64,000 nucleotides of DNA from Hyphomicrobiales bacterium (GTDB taxonomy: Bacteria; Pseudomonadota; Alphaproteobacteria; Rhizobiales; NORP267), in contig JAJFGZ010000076.1 in assembly GCA_021775855.1 (NCBI GenBank), forward strand, positions 1 to 64,000, written 5' to 3'. The notes beneath the pieces are model-generated. The model did not search any database, was not told the origin of the DNA, and saw nothing but the letters and a program-made list of their open reading frames with translations. The position numbers were made by a program, and so were the translations under genes. This document shows positions 18,850-26,760 of this stretch, piece by piece. Every line of letters starts with the position of its first letter. Positions within the stretch are counted from its first letter, which is position 1.

Positions 18850-20052
18850 CTAGGTTCCGGATTTGGCCACGTCCCCGTGGCCACTTCTGACAATAGCGCA
18901 TGCCTCCGACAACCGCTCCAGGGCCTGGTCGATTTCATCCTCCGACACCGTCAGGGGTGGCAGCAGACGGATCACATTCTCACCGGCGCCAACGACCAGA
19001 ATTTTGGCCTCGCGGCACGCCGCCATCATGTCGGGCACCTCGCACCGGCATTTGAGACCGAGGATTAGCCCCTCGCCGCGGACTTCTTCAAATATATCCG
19101 AATTTTCGTCGCACAGCCGGGCCAGTTTTTGGCGTAGCTTGATACCTTTTTCCCGAATGGCAGGCAAAAAGTCCGGCTCAAGTACAACATCCAGCACCGC
19201 ATTGGCGACGGCGGTTGCGAGCGGATTACCCCCATAGGTGGAGCCATGGGTGCCCTTGACCATGCACGCGCCGACCTCTTTGGTCGCTAGGCAGGCGCCG
19301 ACGGGAAAGCCGCCGCCGATGCCCTTCGCGATGGCCATAATGTCCGGCGTGATGCCGGCAAGTTCGTGGGCGAATAACTGACCTGTCCGGCCGACCCCGC
19401 ACTGGACCTCGTCGAGCACAATCAGAAGACCGTGCTCGTCAGCAAGCTTGCGCAATTTTCGCAGGAACGAGACCTCAAATACCCGGATCCCGCCCTCGCC
19501 CTGGATCGGCTCCAGCAGGAACCCCGCCGTTTCGTCATCGATGGCCGCTTCAGCGGCTTCCAGATCACCGAACGGTACCTGGGAAAACCCGGGGGTGCGC
19601 TCACCAAAGCCGTCGAGATAATTGTCGCGCCCGCCAGCTGAGATCGCAGCTAGGCTGCGACCGTGAAAGGCGCCTTCAAAGGTAATCAGCTTAAATTTTT
19701 CCGGGTGCCCGTTGACCGCGAAATATTTACGCGCGGTCTTGAACGCGCATTCCATGGCCTCGGTCCCGGAATTGGTGACGAAAACCAGATCGGCAAAGGT
19801 GACCTCGGTCAAACGGTCGGCGAGGCGTTCCTGACCCGGGATGCGGAACATGTTGGACGTGTGCCAGAGCTTGTCGGCCTGATCCTTGAGGGCCTCCACG
19901 AGGTGCGGGTGGTTGTGGCCGAGCGAACATACGGCGATGCCGGCGGCAAAATCCAGATAGGGTGTGCCGTCGCCGGTATACAGCCAGCTGCCGTCGCCGC
20001 GCTCGAACTCGATATCCGCGCGTGCGTAAGTGGGATAGAGGTGGGAATCCAT
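18850..20052 (-). CDS. argD: Acetylornithine aminotransferase
   Basis: PLP class III aminotransferase of arginine (and possibly lysine) synthesis, 400 residues. The substrate/PLP loop '[18 protein letters not shown]', '[18 protein letters not shown]' and the cofactor lysine in '[16 protein letters not shown]' are present. First gene of argD-argF-hslO. Its promoter should lie in the 365-base divergent region shared with gcrA. Confidence 0.95.
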   Translation of the reverse strand: MDSHLYPTYARADIEFERGDGSWLYTGDGTPYLDFAAGIAVCSLGHNHPHLVEALKDQADKLWHTSNMFRIPGQERLADRLTEVTFADLVFVTNSGTEAMECAFKTARKYFAVNGHPEKFKLITFEGAFHGRSLAAISAGGRDNYLDGFGERTPGFSQVPFGDLEAAEAAIDDETAGFLLEPIQGEGGIRVFEVSFLRKLRKLADEHGLLIVLDEVQCGVGRTGQLFAHELAGITPDIMAIAKGIGGGFPVGACLATKEVGACMVKGTHGSTYGGNPLATAVANAVLDVVLEPDFLPAIREKGIKLRQKLARLCDENSDIFEEVRGEGLILGLKCRCEVPDMMAACREAKILVVGAGENVIRLLPPLTVSEDEIDQALERLSEACAIVRSGHGDVAKSGT

Positions 20053-20114
20053 ATTTCTACATTCGTTTTGAAATCAAAGCGCCGCCGAAATTTAGTTCCG
20101 GCGGCCTGGCGTGG

Positions 20115-20387
20115 GATTCTAGACCGATCAATGCGGGTGTCAATGACCCAGCCGCCCCGAATAACGTTACGTCATCTGACGATCACAAACAAAATTATGG
20201 AAAACCACTGTTTCTGGGGAAAATTCCCCTATTTCTCCTCCTAGACTCTTGCGGGAGAGTCATCCGGTATTGTAGAGTCTGAATTGTTCGCTACCAGATT
20301 TTGTAGTTTCATATCTGGCAACCCCAAGTGAGTGTATGCCGTGAGTATTCGCGGGACGAAGCTGTCCCGTGATCCGCTCTCGGATTC
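20115..20387. promoter_or_regulatory. argD/gcrA divergent region with five GANTC (CcrM-type) sites and a hairpin
   Basis: GANTC occurs at 20115 (GATTC), 20244 (GACTC), 20257 (GAGTC), 20275 (GAGTC) and 20383 (GATTC), three of them within 36 bases; about one per 256 bases is expected by chance. GANTC is the CcrM methylation site read by GcrA in alphaproteobacteria. The gcrA leader also has a 6-bp hairpin CGGGAC-GAAGCT-GTCCCG at 20352-20369. No clear CtrA box (TTAA-N7-TTAA) was found. Confidence 0.6.
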
Positions 20388-20417
20388 TGTCTGCAGCATA
20401 AGGATATGGAGACTGGA

Positions 20418-20945
20418 ATGAGTTGGACCGACGAAAGGGTTGAAACACTCAAGAAATTGTGGACCGAGGGCCTCACGGCACGTCAGATTGCCGAAATGAT
20501 GGGTGGCTTTACGCGCAATGCAATTATTGGCAAGGCGCACCGGTTGGGGTTATCTGGACGCCCGAAAACAGTCCGCGTGGCACGACCGAAACCCCGCAAA
20601 CCCCGCGTCAGCAACGGGCGCGGGCGGGGCGGCGGCTATGTTAGCATCGGCGCGACCGCGCTTAAAATGGACCCCGATGCGGATCCGATCGCGCGGCCGC
20701 AAGCAGCCCCCCTGCCGGTTGAAGATCTGGTGATCCCGATGGCAGAGCGGAAAACCATCCTCGAGTTGACCAGCGCCACTTGTCATTGGCCCTACAACGA
20801 CCCAAGGGACGAGAGTTTTCATTTTTGTGGGCGCGATGTCGAGGACGAAAAGCCCTATTGCGCCCATCATTGCCGGCTGGCCTACCAACCGCTCAACGAG
20901 CGGCGGCGGCAGAGGCGGGCGGCGCAGCGCCCACCCGGCCAATAG
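20418..20945 (+). CDS. gcrA: GcrA-family cell-cycle regulator
   Basis: Transcription factor that partners sigma70 and recognises GANTC-methylated promoters in alphaproteobacteria. 175 residues from the ATG at 20418 (MSWTDERVETLKKLWTEG), a fully canonical N-terminus; GGAGA lies upstream and inside the longer tracked ORF. The helix-turn-helix 'GLTARQIAEMMGGFTRNAIIGKAHRLGL' is followed by a basic linker and a C-terminal cysteine/histidine region (TCHWP, FCGRD, YCAHHCRLAYQP) typical of the sigma-interacting domain. Confidence 0.95.
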   Translation: MSWTDERVETLKKLWTEGLTARQIAEMMGGFTRNAIIGKAHRLGLSGRPKTVRVARPKPRKPRVSNGRGRGGGYVSIGATALKMDPDADPIARPQAAPLPVEDLVIPMAERKTILELTSATCHWPYNDPRDESFHFCGRDVEDEKPYCAHHCRLAYQPLNERRRQRRAAQRPPGQ

Positions 20946-21065
20946 AGATCCGGCCAGGCGGCTGCACGCGTCGTTTTGCCCTGGTCGGCAGGCGCAATTG
21001 TCTGGAAACTTGTTACCCTCGCGCTATGATGCTGACCTGTATCATTTTGCGCGAGGGGAATAATT

Positions 21066-21965
21066 GTGACCAAGCCCAGCAAATCGTCGAAGACATCCCG
21101 GAATAGCCGGGCAATCCCTGACCCGCTGAAAGCCTTTTCCCTGGATGACCCGGTTATGCCGGAGGGTCTGGCGGAGATGGCGCTGACCGCTGGCGGGTAC
21201 CCTTATGCCAAACGCATGAAACGCCGTCTGTACGACAGCCACCTTGTTGATCTACAGATCGAACTAGTCAAGCTCCAGGTCTGGTGCCGGGCGCAAGGCA
21301 AGCGGATCACAATTTTGTTTGAAGGGCGCGACGCGGCCGGCAAAGGCGGAACTATCAAACGCCTGACCCAACATCTCAATCCGCGCCACGCCAAAGTGGT
21401 TGCGTTATCAAAGCCAACAGAAACCGAGCGCGGACAATGGTATTTCCAGCGCTATGTGGATCACCTGCCGACGGCCGGCGACATGGCCATCTTTGACCGC
21501 TCCTGGTACAACCGCGCCGGCGTCGAACGGGTCATGGGGTTTGCGACCCCTGAACAGGTCCAGCATTTCCTGAACGAAGTTCCCAGGTTCGAAAAAATCC
21601 TGGTCGACGATAATATCCTGCTGTTTAAATTCTGGTTGACCATCGGCCAGGAAACCCAACTGGTCCGGTTCCACGCCCGGCGCCATGACCCGCTGAAATA
21701 TTGGAAACTGTCCCCGATCGATATTGCCAGTCTCGAGAATTGGGACAGCTATAGCGAAGCCAAAGTTGATATGTTCCGCAGCACCCACAACCAGATTTCG
21801 CCCTGGACGGTGGTGCGCGCCAATGACAAACGCCGTGCCCGGCTCAACATCCTGCAACATTTGCTGGGCGCAATTGAATATGACGGCAAGGACATGGAGA
21901 AAATCCGTAGTCCTGACAGGAAAATCCTCGGCGCAAGCAAAGCATTTATGTTCGAGCGGGACTAA
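21066..21965 (+). CDS. ppk2: Polyphosphate kinase 2
   Basis: Transfers phosphate between polyphosphate and nucleoside diphosphates. 299 residues with the Walker A loop in 'FEGRDAAGKGGTIKR' (about 78-92), the lid/Walker B region 'IFDRSWYNRAGVERVMGF' and the 'RRHDPLKYWKLSPID' segment diagnostic of PPK2. The start is GTG at 21066, following GAGGGG. Class I PPK2s have about this length, but donor and acceptor preference cannot be decided here. Stand-alone gene. Confidence 0.93.
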   Translation: MTKPSKSSKTSRNSRAIPDPLKAFSLDDPVMPEGLAEMALTAGGYPYAKRMKRRLYDSHLVDLQIELVKLQVWCRAQGKRITILFEGRDAAGKGGTIKRLTQHLNPRHAKVVALSKPTETERGQWYFQRYVDHLPTAGDMAIFDRSWYNRAGVERVMGFATPEQVQHFLNEVPRFEKILVDDNILLFKFWLTIGQETQLVRFHARRHDPLKYWKLSPIDIASLENWDSYSEAKVDMFRSTHNQISPWTVVRANDKRRARLNILQHLLGAIEYDGKDMEKIRSPDRKILGASKAFMFERD

Positions 21966-22027
21966 ACTTAGTCTCCCGGGACGACAATTCCGTCACCTGC
22001 AGAACGGATCGCGCCAAGTTTGATTCC

Positions 22028-22058
22028 TTGACATTTGAAGATATATGTGCATATGCAC
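22028..22058 (+). promoter_or_regulatory. marR promoter overlapped by 12-bp palindromic operator
   Basis: TTGACA (22028-22033), 18 bases, then TATGCA (22052-22057). A perfect palindrome GTGCATATGCAC (22047-22058) covers the -10 element, the expected place for autorepression. Transcription would start near 22064, which rules out the tracked start at 22035 and favours the ATG at 22089. Confidence 0.65.
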
Positions 22059-22088
22059 TTTTATCGACAATTTAATTGGAATGACCAG

Positions 22089-22523
22089 ATGGACCTGATG
22101 TTGGCAGAAAATTGCATGTGTTTTAGTCTTCGCCGGGCTACACGCACGATCACCAAGATTTACGACACTGCGCTGAAGTCTGCCGGGGTCACGTCGTCGC
22201 AATTCACCCTGCTCCGCATCGTTGACGGCAATCAGCCGATTTCGATGCTGGATCTGGCATCGAGTCTTGGGATGGACCGGACCACCCTCACCAGAAACCT
22301 ACAACCGCTTATCCGGGACGGGCTGGTTGAGGCGCAGACCGGCGACGACCAGCGCCAACGGCTGATCAAACTCGGGCCGAAGGGTCACAAGAGCCTCGTT
22401 CAGGCCAAGGCAAGTTGGCAAGCGGTTCAAAGCAAAGTTGCAGACACGTTCGGAGAAACCGAAGCCCAGGACCTGCTGCACGCCCTTGCCAATTTTGACA
22501 GATCGGTGGGGCTACGACTTTAA
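22089..22523 (+). CDS. MarR-family transcriptional regulator
   Basis: Dimeric winged-helix regulator, 144 residues from the ATG at 22089 (MDLMLAENCMCFSLRRATR). The core is 'GVTSSQFTLLRIVDGNQPISMLDLASSLGMDRTTLTRNLQPLIRDGLVEAQTGDDQRQRLIKLGPKG', with the recognition helix near MDRTTLTRNL and the wing DDQRQRL. Cysteine 10 in ENCMCFSLRR matches a position conserved in some MarR proteins that may be oxidised. It probably represses its own promoter and the next gene, both of which carry GTGYANNTRCAC palindromes. Confidence 0.92.
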   Translation: MDLMLAENCMCFSLRRATRTITKIYDTALKSAGVTSSQFTLLRIVDGNQPISMLDLASSLGMDRTTLTRNLQPLIRDGLVEAQTGDDQRQRLIKLGPKGHKSLVQAKASWQAVQSKVADTFGETEAQDLLHALANFDRSVGLRL

Positions 22524-22534
22524 AAAAATTTACC

Positions 22535-22553
22535 TATAAAAGTGTAGCTACAC
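22535..22553 (+). promoter_or_regulatory. Second MarR-type palindrome at the promoter of the membrane protein gene
   Basis: TATAAA (22535-22540), a -10-like box, is followed at once by the perfect palindrome GTGTAGCTACAC (22542-22553). It shares the form GTGYANNTRCAC with the palindrome before marR. No convincing -35 element is visible. Confidence 0.55.
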
Positions 22554-22579
22554 ACAATACCTAAAAACGGAGACATACA

Positions 22580-23236
22580 ATGAGTTCGATATCCAATACC
22601 AATGACACCCCGGACGCCAACCCGCGCGGCTTACATATTCCAGCGGTATACGTCATTCTGATTGCCGCATGGGCCGCAGGCGTGACAGCCCTGAGCCTGA
22701 ACGGCACCTTTCTTCCGATTGGCAGCGCGCCGCCTCCCACAATGCCGGTGGCGATTCTGTTACCGCCAGCGCTATTTCTGCTCGCCTACCGCATGATGCC
22801 CAGTGTCCGTGCCTGGGTCTCGGCACTCGATCTCGCGGCGGTGACGGCGCTGCAGGGTTGGCGGATCATGGGCGGGGTGTTTCTCTTCCTCTGGTATTAC
22901 GGCGACCTTCCCGCGATCTTTGCCTGGTTGGCTGGTCTCGGCGACGTCCTTGTTGGTCTGGCGGCACCCTGGGTCACTGCAGCTGTGATCAATCGATCCG
23001 CCGGATGGCGGCGTAAATCCATAACCCTGATCACCGCCGGGCTGGTTGATTTTGTAGTCGCAGTCACTAGCGGGATCCTGACCGTGAGCGGCGCACCCTG
23101 GGCAATCGCCGGCGAGCCGGGATCGGAACTGGTCAACGCCTTCCCGCTGGTGATGGTGCCGGCGTTTTTTGTACCGATGTTCATCATCTTTCACCTGATC
23201 GCCTGGATCAAACTTCGAAATGACATCCGGGACTAA
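22580..23236 (+). CDS. Multi-pass membrane protein, unknown function
   Basis: A 218-residue protein with about six hydrophobic helices (about 22-42, 58-75, 95-112, 115-140, 150-172 and 185-210) and a short polar N-terminus. No recognised domain. ATG start with GGAG 8 bases upstream. It lies 57 bases after marR with its own palindrome, so it is most likely a target of that regulator; MarR targets are often transporters or detoxifying membrane proteins, but no motif proves either. Confidence 0.8.
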   Translation: MSSISNTNDTPDANPRGLHIPAVYVILIAAWAAGVTALSLNGTFLPIGSAPPPTMPVAILLPPALFLLAYRMMPSVRAWVSALDLAAVTALQGWRIMGGVFLFLWYYGDLPAIFAWLAGLGDVLVGLAAPWVTAAVINRSAGWRRKSITLITAGLVDFVVAVTSGILTVSGAPWAIAGEPGSELVNAFPLVMVPAFFVPMFIIFHLIAWIKLRNDIRD

Positions 23237-23244
23237 AGGTGAAA

Positions 23245-23283
23245 TGCCCGGCGGCGGCACACCTCTCGCCAGTTCGCCGGGCA
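23245..23283 (+). repeat. Intercistronic hairpin
   Basis: TGCCCGGCG (23245-23253) and CGCCGGGCA (23275-23283) form a perfect 9-bp stem. No T-run follows, so it is more likely an RNA-stabilising or attenuating structure between the membrane protein gene and the small gene than a full terminator. Confidence 0.5.
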
Positions 23284-23308
23284 CCCCTCACATCCAAAGG
23301 AAGCTTGC

Positions 23309-23497
23309 ATGACCGATACAAAACTTGAAAACCCACCAAGACATTCATTCCATGAATGGTTGCGCGAACTGGACGAGGCCCTGAACCCGGATCCGGTCGA
23401 AGCCCTGAATCAAAGGTGCGACCAGCTGGAGGCTCGGCTGGAAGCGATCGATGCGATCACCTCTGACGACCCGGCCGCTGCGGCCAGCCATGAATAA
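23309..23497 (+). CDS. Small acidic protein, unknown
   Basis: 62 residues, MTDTKLENPPRHSFHEWL at the start, then a heptad-like stretch 'ALNQRCDQLEARLEAIDAI' that could form a short coiled coil. ATG preceded by AAAGGAAGC. No family recognised. It sits 72 bases after the membrane protein gene, beyond a 9-bp hairpin, probably in the same MarR-controlled unit. The good ribosome site and codon use support it being real. Confidence 0.6.
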   Translation: MTDTKLENPPRHSFHEWLRELDEALNPDPVEALNQRCDQLEARLEAIDAITSDDPAAAASHE

Positions 23498-23545
23498 TAC
23501 GCACCCCGGTCTAGAATATCGTTTCTGCTGGACCGAGGCGAATAT

Positions 23546-24160
23546 CTAGCGATCTCCAAGGCTCCGCCTGATCATCACTTTTAAAGTTGTGACCGCGGTC
23601 CGGCGGGATTTTTTTGACGAGAATGCCAACCGCATAGCCGCGCCCTCGACGAGATCGATAATCAGATGAGCGGCGTCCATAATTTCCGTATTGGTAGCCA
23701 GTTGCCGGCCCTCAAAACCCCTTGCCAGGACGTTTCCAAGCCTCCCTGCCAATGCCTGCCGGTTCCGGGAAAAGCCGTCTCCGATTGCTGGATTACGCAC
23801 AGCTTCCGCAAATATTTCGGCGGCTAGAACTGTATTTTCCGGTTTTGCTGCGTAGGCGAAATAGTCTTCGATAAACCGGTCGAGGATTGTGACGGGATCG
23901 CCCGTCGTGGCCAGTCCTGCCTCGATTGCCGTCATGCCATCGGCTTCCAACTCTGCGATCTCGGCTATTAGGTCAGCCTTGCTATCAAAATGATTGTAGA
24001 GGTTTCCGAGACTGATCCCGGCTCTGGACGCGATGTCACGGATGCTTGTCTGGTGGAAGCCCTTGTCGATGAAACATTCGGCAGCGGTTTCAACAATCAG
24101 GCGTCGTCGCGCCTCGGTCGATTTTTCCCGCAACCGTTTGTCCTTCACATTTTTCGCCAT
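23546..24160 (-). CDS. TetR-family transcriptional regulator
   Basis: 204 residues from the ATG at 24160 (MAKNVKDKRLREKS), which has GAGG 8 bases upstream; the tracked start 11 codons earlier lies before the predicted transcription start. The helix-turn-helix is 'TSIRDIASRAGISLGNLYNHFDSKADLIAEI' (about 38-68). The C-terminal ligand domain is unspecific. It is divergent from a small membrane protein and a sterol-desaturase-like gene, and an 18-bp operator lies within its own promoter, so it should control both sides. Confidence 0.92.
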   Translation of the reverse strand: MAKNVKDKRLREKSTEARRRLIVETAAECFIDKGFHQTSIRDIASRAGISLGNLYNHFDSKADLIAEIAELEADGMTAIEAGLATTGDPVTILDRFIEDYFAYAAKPENTVLAAEIFAEAVRNPAIGDGFSRNRQALAGRLGNVLARGFEGRQLATNTEIMDAAHLIIDLVEGAAMRLAFSSKKSRRTAVTTLKVMIRRSLGDR

Positions 24161-24190
24161 GACGTCCTCTTGTAACTTGTTTCCGCTTGC

Positions 24191-24219
24191 CATATATAAA
24201 TGAACGATTGTTCATTCAA
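24191..24219. promoter_or_regulatory. TetR operator and tetR promoter
   Basis: AATGAACGATTGTTCATT (24199-24216) has perfect 7-bp arms around GATT. On the reverse strand it fills the 17-base spacer between TTGAAT (24219-24214) and TATATG (24196-24191), giving a tetR promoter that bound repressor would block. The same site is just upstream of the divergent pair. Confidence 0.75.
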
Positions 24220-24228
24220 TATAGGATA

Positions 24229-24423
24229 ATGAAACCAATGATGCAACACCAATTCCAACGACACTGGTATCTGGGTTTCCTCGGCTTGATCGGTTTTTGG
24301 ACATTCCCGTCGGTGCTAGAGGCGTTCCAGAATGGTCGGCCCTGGTGGGATTTTCTGAACATCCTTTGGTTGCTGTGGTTCCTTTATTTTCTCCCCGAGG
24401 CTGCGCCGTCGGAGGCAGATTGA
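24229..24423 (+). CDS. Small membrane protein upstream of sterol desaturase
   Basis: About 64 residues from ATG 24229 (MKPMMQHQF); 24238 or 24241 are alternatives. The middle is hydrophobic, with many aromatic residues ('HWYLGFLGLIGFWTFP' and 'WWDFLNILWLLWFLYFLPE'), suggesting two membrane helices. The stop and the next start overlap as TGATG, so translation is coupled to the desaturase-like gene, and the protein may be a small partner subunit. No named family recognised. Confidence 0.65.
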   Translation: MKPMMQHQFQRHWYLGFLGLIGFWTFPSVLEAFQNGRPWWDFLNILWLLWFLYFLPEAAPSEAD

Positions 24424-25301
24424 TGGTGGATATCAACGCCAGATTTCTGGCTTTCACTGATCTGTTCGACGTTCTCGGCATCATCAGCATAGGTTTTTTC
24501 GTCCTGATCATCATGGAAACTGTCTGGGATATTCTGACCGGCAGGCGTGGCAGGATGCGAGAAACAATTGCCAATGCTGCTATCGCGGCCGGTAATTTTC
24601 TTCTCGACCGGACAGTCTTCGGCCTGTCATTTGTTGTCGGGCTCTCGATTGCCTCGTCCTTCGCCTTTTTTGCCATTCCGCTGACATGGTGGAGCTGGGT
24701 ATTGGCGGTCATTGCTGCCGATTTCACCTATTACTGGATGCACCGGATCGAGCATGAAGTGCGGATCCTGTGGGCCTATCATTCTGTCCATCATTCTTCG
24801 CCCGAATTTAATCTCTCGACATCGCTGCGCCTCTCCTGGGTCGAGGGACTGTTCGAATGGATATTCTTTGTCCCCATGATCCTTTTAGGTTTCGACCCAG
24901 TACAGACGATAGCGGCGTTGCTCATCGTGGTGATCTACCAGACCTGGCCGCATACCCAGAAAATCGGCAAGCTCGGCTGGGCCGACCGGGTCTTCAACAC
25001 GCCGTCCGTACACCGGGTCCATCACGGGTCGAACGGCAACTTTCTCGACAAGAATTACGGCGGCATTCTGATCATCTGGGACCGCGTTTTCGGGACGTAT
25101 CAGGCGGAGGATGCACAGGTGATCTACGGCGTGATCAATCCGGTCCGCTCGTCGAATCCGATTGTCATCAATTTCCACGAATATTGGCAAATACTCAAAG
25201 ATATCCGCCAGGCGTCAGCGTTGCGGGATGTCCTGGGCTATCTGTTCGGGAAGCCAGGATGGACATCAAGCCCGGACCGGGAAAAATCCGGTCACAGCTA
25301 G
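24423..25301 (+). CDS. Sterol desaturase / fatty acid hydroxylase superfamily membrane protein
   Basis: 292 residues from the ATG at 24423 (MVDINARFLAFTDLF); the tracked start at 24297 runs back through the small upstream gene in another frame. Di-iron histidine boxes are visible: HRIEH, HSVHHSS and VHRVHHGSN, after four hydrophobic helices. Acts in the cytoplasmic membrane on an unknown lipid-like substrate. Coupled by TGATG to the small membrane protein gene and under the divergent TetR operator. Paralogous in superfamily to 1960-2793 but clearly different in sequence. Confidence 0.88.
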   Translation: MVDINARFLAFTDLFDVLGIISIGFFVLIIMETVWDILTGRRGRMRETIANAAIAAGNFLLDRTVFGLSFVVGLSIASSFAFFAIPLTWWSWVLAVIAADFTYYWMHRIEHEVRILWAYHSVHHSSPEFNLSTSLRLSWVEGLFEWIFFVPMILLGFDPVQTIAALLIVVIYQTWPHTQKIGKLGWADRVFNTPSVHRVHHGSNGNFLDKNYGGILIIWDRVFGTYQAEDAQVIYGVINPVRSSNPIVINFHEYWQILKDIRQASALRDVLGYLFGKPGWTSSPDREKSGHS

Positions 25302-25432
25302 TCTGAATGTCAGACCCGCACTGCCTGCGACGTCTTGTCTCTTTGCCTGACGGTTGGAAAGTGGCAACACTGATTGCGGTACAAAATTGAATTGCGGGCA
25401 CACGTTACCAATCCAACCAGGGATGATGTGCC

Positions 25433-26050
25433 ATGATCAATTTTGATGCTATTTCCAGCACCGACGTGACGCGCGAGCCGTTTCAGTTTTTCGCAACCCC
25501 CAATGTTCTTGATGGCAAAACCCTGACAGCTGTCGGCGCGGATTTCCCGGCCATCAAAGACCCTGGAATATTTCCCTTGAGCGAACTGACCTTCGGCGCC
25601 AATTTCGAGCAACTGATCGACGATATCCGCTCGTCGGAACTCGAAGATATCCTGTCCGAAAAATTCGACGTTGACCTTGCCGGGCGGCCGCAAATGATCA
25701 CCGTGCGCGGCTTCTGCCAGAAAAAAGACGGACGGATCCATACCGATTCCGAAGACAAGATCGTGACCTGCCTGCTGTATCTCAACGCACCCTGGCAGGA
25801 GACCAGCGGGCAATTGCGTCTGTTGCGCAATGGGTCCGACATCGAGGACATGATCACCGAAATCCCACCGAATGGCGGAACCCTGGTTGCCTTCAAGCGC
25901 TCGGACAAATCGTTTCACGGGCACAAGCGCTATATCGGACCACGCCGCTACATTATGTTCAACTGGGTGCAGTCGCGGGCGATCTTGGCAAAAAATATCG
26001 GGCGGCACAAATTGTCGTCGAAGATCAAGAAACTCAATCCATTCAGCTAA
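25433..26050 (+). CDS. 2-oxoglutarate/Fe(II)-dependent oxygenase-like protein
   Basis: 205 residues with the double-stranded beta-helix facial triad HxD...H: 'GRIHTDSEDK' (about 101-110) and 'KSFHGHKRYIGPRRYIMFNW', where the following arginine would hold 2-oxoglutarate. Related proteins often hydroxylate proteins or small molecules, but the substrate is unknown. ATG at 25433 with 'CAGGGATGATGTGCC' upstream. A second oxygenase of different sequence follows 37 bases later, suggesting a two-gene unit. Confidence 0.8.
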   Translation: MINFDAISSTDVTREPFQFFATPNVLDGKTLTAVGADFPAIKDPGIFPLSELTFGANFEQLIDDIRSSELEDILSEKFDVDLAGRPQMITVRGFCQKKDGRIHTDSEDKIVTCLLYLNAPWQETSGQLRLLRNGSDIEDMITEIPPNGGTLVAFKRSDKSFHGHKRYIGPRRYIMFNWVQSRAILAKNIGRHKLSSKIKKLNPFS

Positions 26051-26057
26051 TCAAACG

Positions 26058-26073
26058 CCCTCGTTTGCGAGGG
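26058..26073 (+). repeat. Short hairpin between the two oxygenase genes
   Basis: CCCTCG-TTTG-CGAGGG is a perfect 6-bp stem with a 4-base loop, 15 bases before the second oxygenase start and just upstream of its ribosome site. It could tune relative translation of the two genes. Confidence 0.45.
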
Positions 26074-26087
26074 AGCAAGGACCTATC

Positions 26088-26756
26088 ATGGCTTTAACAG
26101 CAGAACGTCTGGCTCCAAACCGCGTGGCGGAGACCTTCCTGGACAGTCTGTCGCGCGCCGATCATCAGACCGAACCCTACGACCACTGGTTCCTATCCGG
26201 CATGCTGCCGGACGATGTAACGGATGCTATTGCCGAGATGCCGGTGAAACCCGCCGACATCAGCAACTATTCGGGATACCGCAATACCGAAGACGACAAA
26301 CGGGTTTACTTCAATCCCGAAACAAACGCACGGTTTCCTGTTTGTGGGGAAGTGGCGGCGGCCTTTGATACGCCTGAGGTGCGCTCCGCTCTTGAGGCGG
26401 CATGCGGCATTGATCTCTCGCCGCATCGCTTGAGAATTGAATATTGCCAGGATACGGACGGCTTCTGGCTGGAGCCCCATTGCGACATACTGGTCAAGAA
26501 ATTCACGATGCTGGTTTATCTGTCACGGGACCCGGCGCTGTATGATGCCGGCACCGATATCTTTTCCGGGCCTCCGGATCACGAGTTATTGGGCACCGCG
26601 CCGTACGAATTCAACAAGGGCCTGATCTTCATTCCCGGGACCGATACCTGGCACGGTTTTTCCCAGCGCCCCGTCAAGGGCATCAGGAAATCCCTGATCA
26701 TCAATTACGTCGCCGACGAGTGGCGGGAGCGGTGGGAGTTGGCGCAGGGAAAATAG
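26088..26756 (+). CDS. 2-oxoglutarate/Fe(II) oxygenase-like protein
   Basis: 222 residues from the ATG at 26088 (MALTAERLAPNRVA) with AAGGA upstream; the tracked ORF start at 25872 belongs to a read-through over the previous gene. The putative facial triad is H-x-D in 'LEPHCDILVKKFTML' and the distal histidine in 'DTWHGFSQRPVKGIRKS', with a 2-oxoglutarate-binding arginine after it. It follows the other oxygenase and may act on the same substrate. Converges on the methyltransferase-like gene with 4 bases between stops. Confidence 0.75.
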   Translation: MALTAERLAPNRVAETFLDSLSRADHQTEPYDHWFLSGMLPDDVTDAIAEMPVKPADISNYSGYRNTEDDKRVYFNPETNARFPVCGEVAAAFDTPEVRSALEAACGIDLSPHRLRIEYCQDTDGFWLEPHCDILVKKFTMLVYLSRDPALYDAGTDIFSGPPDHELLGTAPYEFNKGLIFIPGTDTWHGFSQRPVKGIRKSLIINYVADEWRERWELAQGK

Positions 26757-26760
26757 GCGT

